Made by a program: the position numbers and the translations under genes
The notes under the pieces: generated by a model
Told to the model about the DNA's origin: nothing
The model's input: the letters and a program-made list of their open reading frames with translations, nothing else
Database searches by the model: none
Shown here: positions 16,663 to 24,296 of the stretch, piece after piece
Position numbering within the stretch: the first letter of the stretch is position 1
How the letters are laid out: the number at the start of each line of letters is the position of its first letter
DNA from: CAUZIZ01 sp965219005
GTDB lineage: Bacteria > Acidobacteriota > UBA6911 > RPQK01 > JAJDTT01
Length of the DNA: 64,000 bases
Direction: 5' to 3'
Assembly (NCBI GenBank): GCA_965219005.1
Contig: CBDCMS010000002.1
Location: forward strand, 992,001 to 1,056,000

Positions 16663-16860
16663 ATTCGAGAAAGAAACTTCCCAACCCCTCGCTCGCGCTT
16701 CAGGCTTCTATGGGTAAGGGCAAAATTGTGCTGCTGACCGGTCGCTCCTCGGAACTTGGGCTCATTTTGCAGACGAGTCAAGTCGCTCGCGGCTCTGTTG
16801 ATTGCAGCTGTTTCCGGCACTGTTCACTGATCACTGCATCACTGCTCACTATTCACGTCA
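16663..16860 (+). repeat. Composite intergenic repeat (module array)
   Basis: Order on the plus strand: ATTCGAGAAAGAAACTTCC, then CCTCGCTCGCGCTTCAGG, then a block of about 85 bp ending TCGCTCGCGGCTCTG, then degenerate TTCACTG/TGATCACTG heptads. The minus strand of the central block aligns with 40909-40985 (CAGAGCCGCGA.CGACTTGAC..CGTCTGCAA). In the copy at 40820-41031 the CTTCAGG module sits in the opposite orientation relative to the block. No coding sequence is seen here. Confidence 0.75.
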
Positions 16861-16862
16861 GC

Positions 16863-17909
16863 TCAGAACCCCGCCGCTTTGTTGACGACATTCAACATCG
16901 GTCGCCCAGTGACGAAGCGCTCAACGTTGCTGCGAATCAGTTCTAGAAGCCGGGTGCGAGATTGAACCGAGACCGTTGCAATATGAGGTGTGATGATGAC
17001 GTTGTTCATCTTCCACAGGGGGTGGCCCTTGGGTAAGGGCTCCGGGTTGGTGACGTCCAGGCCCGCGGCGCGGACCTTACCCGATCTCAAGGCCGCCACC
17101 AGCGCCTCTGTCTGCACAACCTTTCCGCGCGAGACGTTGACGAAATAGACCCCATCCTTCATCAAGGCGAACTCCTTCTGACCGAACATGCCCTCCGATG
17201 CAGCTGTGTGTGGGACTGAGCTGACTACGACGTCGGCCTGAGGAAGCACCTGGTGCAGCTGGTCAGGCCTAACGACTCGGTCTACGATGTGCATCAAGGG
17301 AATATCCTTGGGATCCACGGCGAGGACTCGCATGTCGAAGGCGGAAGCGCGCTGGGCAATCTGGGTGCCAATCCCCCCAAGACCAACGATCAGCATGGTT
17401 TTGCCTCGCAGTTCGATGATGGGCAGATCTGGGGTAACCCTTTCCCAGCCTTCATCCATTCTCCGGTTGTAGTGTTTCAGGTTGCGCGTAAGCGTCAAAA
17501 GCAGGCCGAAGGCATGATCGGCAATCTCAGGACCCTGGAAGATCTTGGCATTGGTCAGGATGATGTCGCTGTCCTTCAGTTCGGGTATCCACACGATCTT
17601 CTCCACGCCCGCACTGGTGCTGTGGACCCACCTCAGCTTCTTTCCTGCCTGAATGATCTGCCGGGAACGATCGTTGCCGTAGCCCAGCCCGATGATGGCG
17701 TCACAGTCGCCAATCACATCCAGTACCTGATCCGGTTTCGCGGCGACCAGTTCCAGGTTGGGTAGGCTCCGTTCCAATTCCGCCAACTGCTTCTTCTGGC
17801 CGGGGGAAACCAGAACTTTCACGTCCGCGGCCGCCAAGGGACCCTGGAACATCACGACGACAAAGATGTTGATCGAGATGAAGATTCCGAATCGCTGGAG
17901 AGGCTTCAT
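16863..17909 (-). CDS. Exported D-2-hydroxyacid dehydrogenase
   Basis: A 348-residue D-isomer-specific 2-hydroxyacid dehydrogenase with an unusual N-terminal signal sequence (hydrophobic residues about 8-27, ending PLAAADVKV). The Rossmann motif is MLIVGLGGIGTQIAQRA; catalytic Arg in VNVSRGKVVQ, Glu in NPEPLPKGH, His in ITPHIATVS: all in place. Family members are normally cytosolic because they need NAD(H). Export suggests a tightly bound cofactor, or that the hydrophobic N-terminus is an anchor with the enzyme still facing the cytoplasm. It is divergent from an HpcH/HpaI-type protein that also carries a signal peptide. Confidence 0.85.
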   Translation of the reverse strand: MKPLQRFGIFISINIFVVVMFQGPLAAADVKVLVSPGQKKQLAELERSLPNLELVAAKPDQVLDVIGDCDAIIGLGYGNDRSRQIIQAGKKLRWVHSTSAGVEKIVWIPELKDSDIILTNAKIFQGPEIADHAFGLLLTLTRNLKHYNRRMDEGWERVTPDLPIIELRGKTMLIVGLGGIGTQIAQRASAFDMRVLAVDPKDIPLMHIVDRVVRPDQLHQVLPQADVVVSSVPHTAASEGMFGQKEFALMKDGVYFVNVSRGKVVQTEALVAALRSGKVRAAGLDVTNPEPLPKGHPLWKMNNVIITPHIATVSVQSRTRLLELIRSNVERFVTGRPMLNVVNKAAGF

Positions 17910-18090
17910 TATTTGCTCCTTCGCTAGGTTTATCGGGGATCCAACCCCAGGCCGCGAGGACGGCCGACCCTGGCAATGTCGATGCCCTACTTCAAGGTTG
18001 CTCCCATTCGATGTAAGCTTGTCTGGACGTGGGAACTCGTCTCTGACGTTTCTTCACCGATTGTCCACACTCTACTCGAGGCAGGAATCC

Positions 18091-19047
18091 ATGAAAAAGC
18101 CAACACTGTTTTTGGTTCTGATTGTCTCAACCTACGCCGCCAGCCTTTCGACTGTCAATCCCTCCGCTGAATCCGCCAAGCCGAAGAGGGTCAACAAGGC
18201 GATTGAGCTCCTGGAGCGGGGTCAGCCCATCTACTACACGGGGGGCCACGGTGGCTACGAAGAAGGCAAGCGAATGGCACAAACCTGGGCCGACTACATC
18301 AATTACGAAATGGAGCACGGAGCCTACGATGTGACTCAGCTCCGGAGATTCATGCAGGGCCTGGTAGATGGAGGCCCCACCCCCAGTGGACATCGCACTC
18401 CAGCGGTCATCTGCACGCTGCCGGTGGGTGGAATCGACGAAGCTACGATGAAGGCCAATTACTGGATGGTGCAGCAGGTCCTGGCGACCGGGGCCCACGG
18501 CATCTTGCTCTGCCATGCGCGCACCCCGGAGGCAGTCCGAGTGTTGGTAGAAGCCGCCCGATACCCTTTCCACAAGGAGCGGGTGGGCAACGGCCTCAGG
18601 GAGGGTTTGAGAGGCAGTGGGGGACAGGGCTTCGCCAGCCAGATCTGGGGGATCGAGACCGACCGGTATCTGCAGGTCGCCGATCCCTGGCCCTTGAATT
18701 CCGACGGTGAGATCCTCCTGGGCCTCAAGATCGAGGATCGTCACGCGCTCCAGAATGCCGAGTCGAGCGTGAGGGTTCCAGGCATAGGTTTCGCCGAGTG
18801 GGGTCCCAGCGACATGGGCATGTCCTGGGGGTTTCCCGGTCGCCGAGGCGAGGATTACGCCAGGGTAATGAAGGAAGCTCGCGAGCGCGTCTTCTCCGCC
18901 TGCAAAGTTGCCAAGCTCCCTTTTCTCAACGGCGTGACCCCGGACACTGTGGAGCGCATGATCGATGAAGGGGTGATGATTGGCTCGGGAAATCAAGAAG
19001 CCGCAGAGAAGGGACGCCGTTACAGCAAGCGATCCATGCCATGGTAG
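18091..19047 (+). CDS. Exported HpcH/HpaI aldolase-like protein
   Basis: A 318-residue protein with a signal peptide (MKKPTLFLVLIVSTYAASLS) followed by an HpcH/HpaI-type TIM barrel: ELLERGQPIYYTGGHGGYEEGK, ATGAHGILLCHARTPEAVR, ILLGLKIEDRHALQNAE with the metal-site Glu, IGFAEWGPSDMGMSWGFP, and a C-terminal phosphate-binding-like MIGSGNQEAAEKGR. The usual catalytic Arg/His near the N-terminus are not obvious, so the activity may be altered. Start chosen for AGGCAGGAA just upstream. Divergent from the exported D-2-hydroxyacid dehydrogenase; together they look like a pair acting on 2-oxo/2-hydroxy acids at the cell envelope. Confidence 0.82.
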   Translation: MKKPTLFLVLIVSTYAASLSTVNPSAESAKPKRVNKAIELLERGQPIYYTGGHGGYEEGKRMAQTWADYINYEMEHGAYDVTQLRRFMQGLVDGGPTPSGHRTPAVICTLPVGGIDEATMKANYWMVQQVLATGAHGILLCHARTPEAVRVLVEAARYPFHKERVGNGLREGLRGSGGQGFASQIWGIETDRYLQVADPWPLNSDGEILLGLKIEDRHALQNAESSVRVPGIGFAEWGPSDMGMSWGFPGRRGEDYARVMKEARERVFSACKVAKLPFLNGVTPDTVERMIDEGVMIGSGNQEAAEKGRRYSKRSMPW

Positions 19048-19135
19048 GCTCCTGCGGAGCCAAGTCCCAGGCTCCAAGGCCCCAGCTCCCAATAGATCCT
19101 CTCCGTTGGGAAGCAGGGGAAGTACGGGTGAAAAA

Positions 19136-19723
19136 ATGCAAGAGCTGTTGAATCGGAATACTTTCCTCGTCAAAGAGCATGTTGGAATGTTCAAGGCAGC
19201 CAATAATTACGACATTTATGATCCCCAAACGGGCCACATCACCATGGAGTGTCGTGAAGAACACTTGGGGATTCTGACGAAGATTCTCAGGTTCACGGAC
19301 TTCAAGAGGATGACACCTTTTGATATCCAGATTAGAACTCCTGATGGGCATCAGCTGGTTCGTATTACGAGAGGAATCTCCGTCTTTCTGTCCGAAGTGA
19401 ACGTTCTTGACGAAAACGATCAGCGCATAGGTGGGTTCAAACAGAAGTTCTTTTCGATAGGTGGTGCTTTTAATGTTTTTGATACAGACGAGAGACCTGT
19501 TTGCCAACTCAAGGGCAAGTGGACCGGTTGGAATTTTCGGTTCATGGCAGATGGGACTGAATTGGCTCATGTGACGAAGAAATGGGCAGGGATTGGCAAG
19601 GAACTTTTTACCAGTGCAGACAACTATATCCTTGAAATTGCTGAATCTGTGCCCCGTGACAATGTGGCCCGTCAGCTAATCCTGGCAGCGGTGATGTGTA
19701 TCGATATGGTTTTGAAGGAATAA
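19136..19723 (+). CDS. LURP-one/phospholipid scramblase-related protein
   Basis: A 195-residue beta-barrel protein of the LURP-one-related/scramblase-like family: NRNTFLVKEHVGMFKAANNYDIYD, RIGGFKQKFFSIGGAFNVFD, QLKGKWTGWNFRFM, then a C-terminal hydrophobic helix (ARQLILAAVMCIDMVL). Bacterial members are of unknown function, perhaps lipid- or membrane-associated. The coding sequence is visibly more AT-rich than its neighbours, consistent with recent acquisition. A GGCTCC-TGC-GGAGCC hairpin lies at 19047-19061 between the previous stop and this start. Upstream in-frame codons to 18980 overlap the previous gene and are not used. Confidence 0.78.
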   Translation: MQELLNRNTFLVKEHVGMFKAANNYDIYDPQTGHITMECREEHLGILTKILRFTDFKRMTPFDIQIRTPDGHQLVRITRGISVFLSEVNVLDENDQRIGGFKQKFFSIGGAFNVFDTDERPVCQLKGKWTGWNFRFMADGTELAHVTKKWAGIGKELFTSADNYILEIAESVPRDNVARQLILAAVMCIDMVLKE

Positions 19724-20023
19724 CGCGTCCGCGGTTTTGAAATCCGGGACGCTATCCTGCGCAACGAGCGGAAATAATGGGGATCATGGCGATGAATCGG
19801 GGGAACTCCTTCCTACACATGTTTTCGGACCTAGAACCTTCCTTCGAGTGGCTTAAAGGTTGAGAACCACTCCATGCTCGAGAAGTGTGCCCTGCGGGTA
19901 GTTGAGCCAGTGTGTTCATCTCCGGATGTTCTCGGTGCAGAAGTTGGCCCGATCAACCAGGATAGATAACGATGGGGCGCTTAGGCGGTAGGCCATGGCG
20001 TTGGCTTTGAGGGAGACAGGATC
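19724..20023. other. 300-bp spacer, nothing recognised
   Basis: No ORF, RNA gene or repeat was recognised between the LURP-one-like gene and the phosphatase, apart from a GAGGGAGACAGG ribosome-binding region right before the latter. Confidence 0.5.
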
Positions 20024-20569
20024 ATGACGAGACTGGCCGTGGCCACGGTTGCCACTCTACTGTTAGCGATCACACCGATCGGCTGCTCATCGACACCGAA
20101 TCCATCCGCGTCGACAAACGAGCCTCTGCTGGTCTTCCTCGTGCGACACGGCGAGAAAGCCGATCGAAGGAAGGATCCGGAGTTGTCCGCTGCCGGGCGC
20201 GAGCGGGCCGCTATATTGGCCAGCACCCTGCGCAGCGCAGAGATCGAATACATCCATAGTTCCAACTATACCCGGACGCGCGAGACGGCGGCACCCACCG
20301 CTGCCCGGTATGGCCTGGAAGTGGAGTCATACGACCCTCGAGACCTGCCGGCTCTGGTCGAGAAACTGCGCAAAGCAGGGGGGCGACATCTAGTGGTGGG
20401 TCACAGCACAACGACGCCGTCGATGGTCGAGCTCCTCGGCGGTAAACCGAACTCTGCGATGAACGAGGACGAGTTCGACCGGCTCTACATTGTCACAATG
20501 GGCAAGGACGGCGCGGCCAGCAGCGTGATGCTACGTTACGGCGAGCCATACCATCCGAGTCGAAACTGA
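20024..20569 (+). CDS. Histidine phosphatase (SixA-like) lipoprotein
   Basis: A 181-residue protein with a lipoprotein signal (LLLAITPIGCSS, lipobox Cys about residue 21). Its histidine phosphatase domain has VRHGEKADRR (RHG catalytic motif), LSAAGRERAAILA, SSNYTRTRETAAP (second Arg), and VVGHSTTTPSMVELLG (second His). It probably removes phosphate from a small extracytoplasmic substrate. The gene ends two bases before a palindromic repeat shared with the convergent dioxygenase gene. Confidence 0.88.
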   Translation: MTRLAVATVATLLLAITPIGCSSTPNPSASTNEPLLVFLVRHGEKADRRKDPELSAAGRERAAILASTLRSAEIEYIHSSNYTRTRETAAPTAARYGLEVESYDPRDLPALVEKLRKAGGRHLVVGHSTTTPSMVELLGGKPNSAMNEDEFDRLYIVTMGKDGAASSVMLRYGEPYHPSRN

Positions 20570-20570
20570 G

Positions 20571-20650
20571 GCCGAGTGGCGGTGGCCTCCAGGCCGCCGT
20601 TGGTCGAGCGGGGCTCGAGGGCTTTACTTCGGCCAGGAGGCCAAAGCTAC
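20571..20650. repeat. CGTAGCTT/GGTCTCC inverted-repeat element
   Basis: Imperfect arms (GTGGCGGTGGCCTCCAGG on the left; CCAGGAGGCCAAAGCTAC on the right) enclose a small hairpin (CGAGC-GGG-GCTCG). It fills the gap between two convergent genes and could act as a bidirectional terminator. The same design recurs at about 32030, 44710 and 54600. Confidence 0.75.
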
Positions 20651-20651
20651 T

Positions 20652-21506
20652 TCAGACGTCCCAGCGGCTGGGATTGATCCCTGGGGCCTCCTCCGCCATG
20701 TGCGGAGGCCGATTTCCCACGTTGAAGTCGATCTTCCGAGTATTCAGACTTTTGAAAAAGGGCCTGATGTGATCTGGTAGAGCGGCTACCTTCTCTTGAT
20801 CCCAATCCGATACCTCGTAGACCGGTCCTGCCCAGGCCGGCCGATATGCTACGGCCAGCATGCGTCGGTCCTTCTGACTGCGATTGGGATAGTTGCCGTG
20901 AAAGACCTGTTGGTTGATGATGGCCGCCGCTCCTGCTTTACAGGTGACCATCACCTCTTCGGGGTGACTGAGGAATCGGTTGTAGGGGTTGGCGTCCGCG
21001 TGTAGCGACAGGTGCGAGTGCGGGATCATCTTCAGGGGCGACCGCTCAGGCGTGAGATCGTCGAGGTAGTAAAGAACGCGCACCAGCTTGGGAGCGCTGG
21101 CCTGCAAGCCCAGTATCGCCGATCCGTAGGGTTGGGAATCGGTGTGGATGGCGATGCCGGGGTGCCCCGGCTGGGAAAGGGCAAAGACGCAAGATGTGCA
21201 AAGAATTTCGTCCCCGAAGAGCGCAGTCAGGAAGTCCACCATCGCCGGCAAGGCAATCACGTCAACCGCATTCGGGGAATCGGTCCACTGGACGTGGGAG
21301 TATCCCCGCTGGTTCTCGCTGTAGTCGGTTGGGGTTGTTGGAAGTCGATCGAGCTCCTCTTTGATGATCGCTACCTGATCCCGAGATAGTAGATCCGGGA
21401 TCAGGACATACCCTTCGATTTCTAGATGTTTGATTCTCTGGGCTGTATTGAGCGAGGCCCAATCGGTCGTCACCAGGTTGTCGGGTATCCGATCTTCTAC
21501 GGCCAT
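20652..21506 (-). CDS. Phytanoyl-CoA dioxygenase family protein
   Basis: A 284-residue Fe(II)/2-oxoglutarate-dependent dioxygenase of the PhyH type. IEGYVLIPDLLSRDQVAIIKEEL opens the fold; the first metal ligands are in IHTDSQPYGSAILG (H-x-D), and the distal His and Arg are in QQVFHGNYPNRSQKDRRMLAVAYR. Family members hydroxylate fatty acyl-CoAs or varied natural products, so the substrate is open. It is upstream of, but on the same strand as, the tetrahaem cytochrome and propeller genes that lie to its right. Confidence 0.85.
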   Translation of the reverse strand: MAVEDRIPDNLVTTDWASLNTAQRIKHLEIEGYVLIPDLLSRDQVAIIKEELDRLPTTPTDYSENQRGYSHVQWTDSPNAVDVIALPAMVDFLTALFGDEILCTSCVFALSQPGHPGIAIHTDSQPYGSAILGLQASAPKLVRVLYYLDDLTPERSPLKMIPHSHLSLHADANPYNRFLSHPEEVMVTCKAGAAAIINQQVFHGNYPNRSQKDRRMLAVAYRPAWAGPVYEVSDWDQEKVAALPDHIRPFFKSLNTRKIDFNVGNRPPHMAEEAPGINPSRWDV

Positions 21507-21519
21507 GTAGCCCTCCTAG

Positions 21520-22074
21520 TCAATTGTGGCAGAGTCGACAGGCCTGTTCCCGAGGCAGGAGCAAGTGGGAGACAGTGGTCGATCCGTGGGCGTTGTGGCA
21601 TCTTCCGCAGTCTTCCAGGATGTGAGGGGCATGCTCGTGCGGTTCGACAAAGGCCTCCTTGTCATGGCAGTCGAAACACCCTCCCTTGAACCGGAATCGG
21701 CCACGCCGGCTCAGACCATGACATTGAGTGCATTCCGTGGCCACGGGAGGATGCTGCTTGAAGGGACGAAAGGTCTCAGGCGCGTTCTTTCCTACAAAAA
21801 ATCGAATCTCGCGGCGTCCCCCTTTCCAGATCAACCCCAACAAATGTTCTCCCGGGGAGGCTTTCAACTTGGCGTGAAAGATGTCGGGGAAAGGCTCCTG
21901 GGCCGGGATCTGCTGACCGTCGAGCTCCAGTTTCGCTCCGGGACCGGTCGCCACGATGCTGATCTCATCTGAAGGGAGCGCCGAGCCGTCCTGGGGGCGC
22001 AGGATCCTGCCCTCCTCGCTCCCGGAGCTCGATGACAGCAGGGTCAACGTCAAGCCCCAGAGTAAGCTCTTCAT
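21520..22074 (-). CDS. Periplasmic tetrahaem cytochrome c-like protein
   Basis: A 184-residue protein with a signal peptide (MKSLLWGLTLTLLSSSSG) and a beta-rich N-terminal half, followed by four CxxCH sites in the last 75 residues: CTQCH, CFDCH, CGRCH and CRLCH. This is the doubled-CxxCH type arrangement of small multihaem electron carriers. The start overlaps the stop of the upstream propeller gene (ATGA), so they are translationally coupled. Together with the FMN-dependent hydroxyacid dehydrogenase upstream it may carry electrons from an exported oxidation reaction. Confidence 0.85.
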   Translation of the reverse strand: MKSLLWGLTLTLLSSSSGSEEGRILRPQDGSALPSDEISIVATGPGAKLELDGQQIPAQEPFPDIFHAKLKASPGEHLLGLIWKGGRREIRFFVGKNAPETFRPFKQHPPVATECTQCHGLSRRGRFRFKGGCFDCHDKEAFVEPHEHAPHILEDCGRCHNAHGSTTVSHLLLPREQACRLCHN

Positions 22075-22838
22075 GGGTGGAGCCGGCAGATGTATCCCGC
22101 GTGGCGACTCCCATTGTCGCCGCCACCAGGAGCGATACCGGCATCGGTGTAGTAGAACGTCCCCTTGTGCAGAGTCATGCCGTGAGGATCCGGATCAGAG
22201 GAGCCTAGCTGGATGGCTTCGAGAATTCGGCCGTCCTTCGCATCCAGTCTATGAATGACTCGATCGTTAGAGAACATGCACCAGATCGTATCCCAGTCCC
22301 AGGCCAGCCCGTGGGCTCGTCCCAGGGTCACGGGAATGCTGTGAAGCTCCTTGAAATCGGCATCGACCTGGGTCAAGCTCTTTCGACTCAGGGAGGTGAT
22401 CCAGAGTGAGTTTCCAGCCCAGGTGAGACCGTGAACGCCTCCTCCTCCGGGGATGGGGTAGCGGGCGAGCGTCTCACCTGTGTGGGGATCAACCTTCAGC
22501 ACCATTCCGGTTTTGGAGTCGGAAGGACGAGGTTCGCGCCGCAGGGCAGGGCCGTTGGCAGCCATCCATAACAAGCCGTTCCCAAAGGCCATCCCACTGG
22601 TGTTGGTGGACTCGGTCGGGACTTTCCGAAGTACCCTGCCCGTTTCCCAATCGAGCAGGTAGGCGGTGTTGGTGAGCTGCTCTCCTACCCATAAGCCGCG
22701 TTCGGTCGCCTCGAGGGCATTGGGGTACGCATCCGGGGATCTCCACAGTGCTTCCACCCTGGGCTTGCGGACGGGGTAATCCTTGGGTGCCAAGGCACCG
22801 GACAGCAGCAGTTCCAGTAGCTCTCTGCGATTCAACAT
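22071..22838 (-). CDS. SMP-30/Vgb-like beta-propeller protein
   Basis: A 255-residue protein built from repeated propeller blades: GLWVGEQLTNTAYLLDWETG, GMAFGNGLLWMAANG, GLTWAGNSLWITSLSRKS, GLAWDWDTIWCMFSNDRVIHRLD, and a final GTFYYTDAG. This is the gluconolactonase/virginiamycin-lyase-like fold. The start has a short LNRRELLELLLSG segment like a truncated Tat leader. It lies 5 bp from the FMN dehydrogenase and overlaps the cytochrome, forming a three-gene unit. It could be a lactonase or a substrate-binding partner. Confidence 0.8.
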   Translation of the reverse strand: MLNRRELLELLLSGALAPKDYPVRKPRVEALWRSPDAYPNALEATERGLWVGEQLTNTAYLLDWETGRVLRKVPTESTNTSGMAFGNGLLWMAANGPALRREPRPSDSKTGMVLKVDPHTGETLARYPIPGGGGVHGLTWAGNSLWITSLSRKSLTQVDADFKELHSIPVTLGRAHGLAWDWDTIWCMFSNDRVIHRLDAKDGRILEAIQLGSSDPDPHGMTLHKGTFYYTDAGIAPGGGDNGSRHAGYICRLHP

Positions 22839-22843
22839 AGGCT

Positions 22844-24067
22844 TTAGCGAATCCGAGTAAGGGTCCCATCGATGTCAGCAATCCTGGCAACTCCGGCCAG
22901 GCCCATATCCAGCGCCAGTTCCACCCGTAGCAGCTCCAGAACGCGGGAAACGCCTTCCTGTCCGAAGCAGGTCAGGCCCCAGAGGTAGGGGCGGGCCACT
23001 CCCACCGCGGTAGCGCCCAGGGATAGTGCCTTCAACACATCCGTTCCCCGCCGGAAGCCGCCGTCCACCAGAACCGGGATCCTGCCGTTTGCCGCCTGGA
23101 CACACTCGGGTAGAGCCTCGATCGTGGCCCCCAGATGGTCCTGCTGTCGCGCACCGTGGTTGGATACCACGACGGCGGACATGCCGTACTCTACACACTT
23201 TTCGGTGTCCTCGGCGGTGAGGACGCCCTTGATCACGATGGACAGATCCGTCATGTCCCGCAATTGCCGAACCGTCTCCCAGGTGGGGGTGGGAAAGGGA
23301 CGCTCAGGATAGCGACCCGTCCGCCAGGGTCGGTCCTCCTTCTTGAAGATCAGGTTGCCAGCGGCATCCCGCGGGACCCCGGTTTCGCACCAGCGCCTCA
23401 CCAGGCGGTTGCGAATGCTCCTCTCCCGATGGGAGACGTGCATGTTGTCCACTGTAAAGCAGATACCCGCAGCTCCCATATCCTCCAGCTTTTCCACGAA
23501 GTTGAGCATCGTGTTCCTGTTACGAAACTGACCACCCGTGGTGACCTGCCACCAGTTGGACGGTCCACGGCCCGAAGTCAAGTAGTCGTCGATTCCACCA
23601 TTCGTGATCATCAGAGTATTGGAATGGGCGGCTCCCCTTGCCACCTCCTCCTCCCCATTGGCGAAGAAACAGTTCTTGCCGCCAGCCGGGCAGACGAAGA
23701 TTGGGTAGTCCAGGTTCTGGCCCAGTAGATTTGTGGAGAGGTCGATTTTGTGGACATCAGTGAGAATCTTCGGCCTGATGATGACGCGCTCGAATGCCTT
23801 CCGATTGTCGCGCAGGGATATTTCATCCTGCGATCCCTCGGCCGTATAGTCCCAAGCGACAGGGTCCAGCTTGGACTGGGCCAGCTTGGCAAAGTCGAAC
23901 ACGTTGATGAGGTCGTGAAGTCGTTCCTCACTGTCAGGACTGACTTCTGTAGGTTCAGTCTGCTTCTGTCCCGCCAACAGCGGGGAAGAAAGCAGCAGTT
24001 GAGCGAAGGCCTTGCAGGCTTGGCGTCGATCGATCATGCTTTTAGGCCCAGATGCTAAGGGAGACAT
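22844..24067 (-). CDS. FMN-dependent alpha-hydroxy-acid dehydrogenase (lactate dehydrogenase-like)
   Basis: A TIM-barrel flavoenzyme of the L-lactate dehydrogenase/glycolate oxidase family. DYTAEGSQDEISLRDNRKAF, PIFVCPAGGKNCF, LSIVIKGVLTAEDTE (FMN-binding Lys), the active-site VVSNHGARQQD (His-Gly-Ala-Arg), and LVDGGFRRGTDVLKALSLGA for the phosphate site are all present. The N-terminus (IDRRQACKAFAQLLLSSPLLAG) looks like a Tat-type export signal, uncommon for this family. An ATG at 24037 would start exactly at that signal. It is the first gene of a unit with a propeller and a tetrahaem cytochrome, which would supply an electron acceptor. Confidence 0.9.
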   Translation of the reverse strand: MSPLASGPKSMIDRRQACKAFAQLLLSSPLLAGQKQTEPTEVSPDSEERLHDLINVFDFAKLAQSKLDPVAWDYTAEGSQDEISLRDNRKAFERVIIRPKILTDVHKIDLSTNLLGQNLDYPIFVCPAGGKNCFFANGEEEVARGAAHSNTLMITNGGIDDYLTSGRGPSNWWQVTTGGQFRNRNTMLNFVEKLEDMGAAGICFTVDNMHVSHRERSIRNRLVRRWCETGVPRDAAGNLIFKKEDRPWRTGRYPERPFPTPTWETVRQLRDMTDLSIVIKGVLTAEDTEKCVEYGMSAVVVSNHGARQQDHLGATIEALPECVQAANGRIPVLVDGGFRRGTDVLKALSLGATAVGVARPYLWGLTCFGQEGVSRVLELLRVELALDMGLAGVARIADIDGTLTRIR

Positions 24068-24296
24068 GTCTGTAAGGGCCGATTCCCCTGAGAGACCCTG
24101 ATTGGATCCCAGTCTGATAAGAGTCTAGCAGTCCGACGTAGGGCAAACAACGCCTTGCTCGCGGACAGATCGCGCGTGGCGCTACTGGGATTGAGTCGTA
24201 GAGGCCCTGAACCGGAAAGGGGTCGTGACTGACAGACGGTCTAGCCTGACCCACGCAATGACCCCGAATCTGAAAGCTATCTATCCAAGCTGCAGG

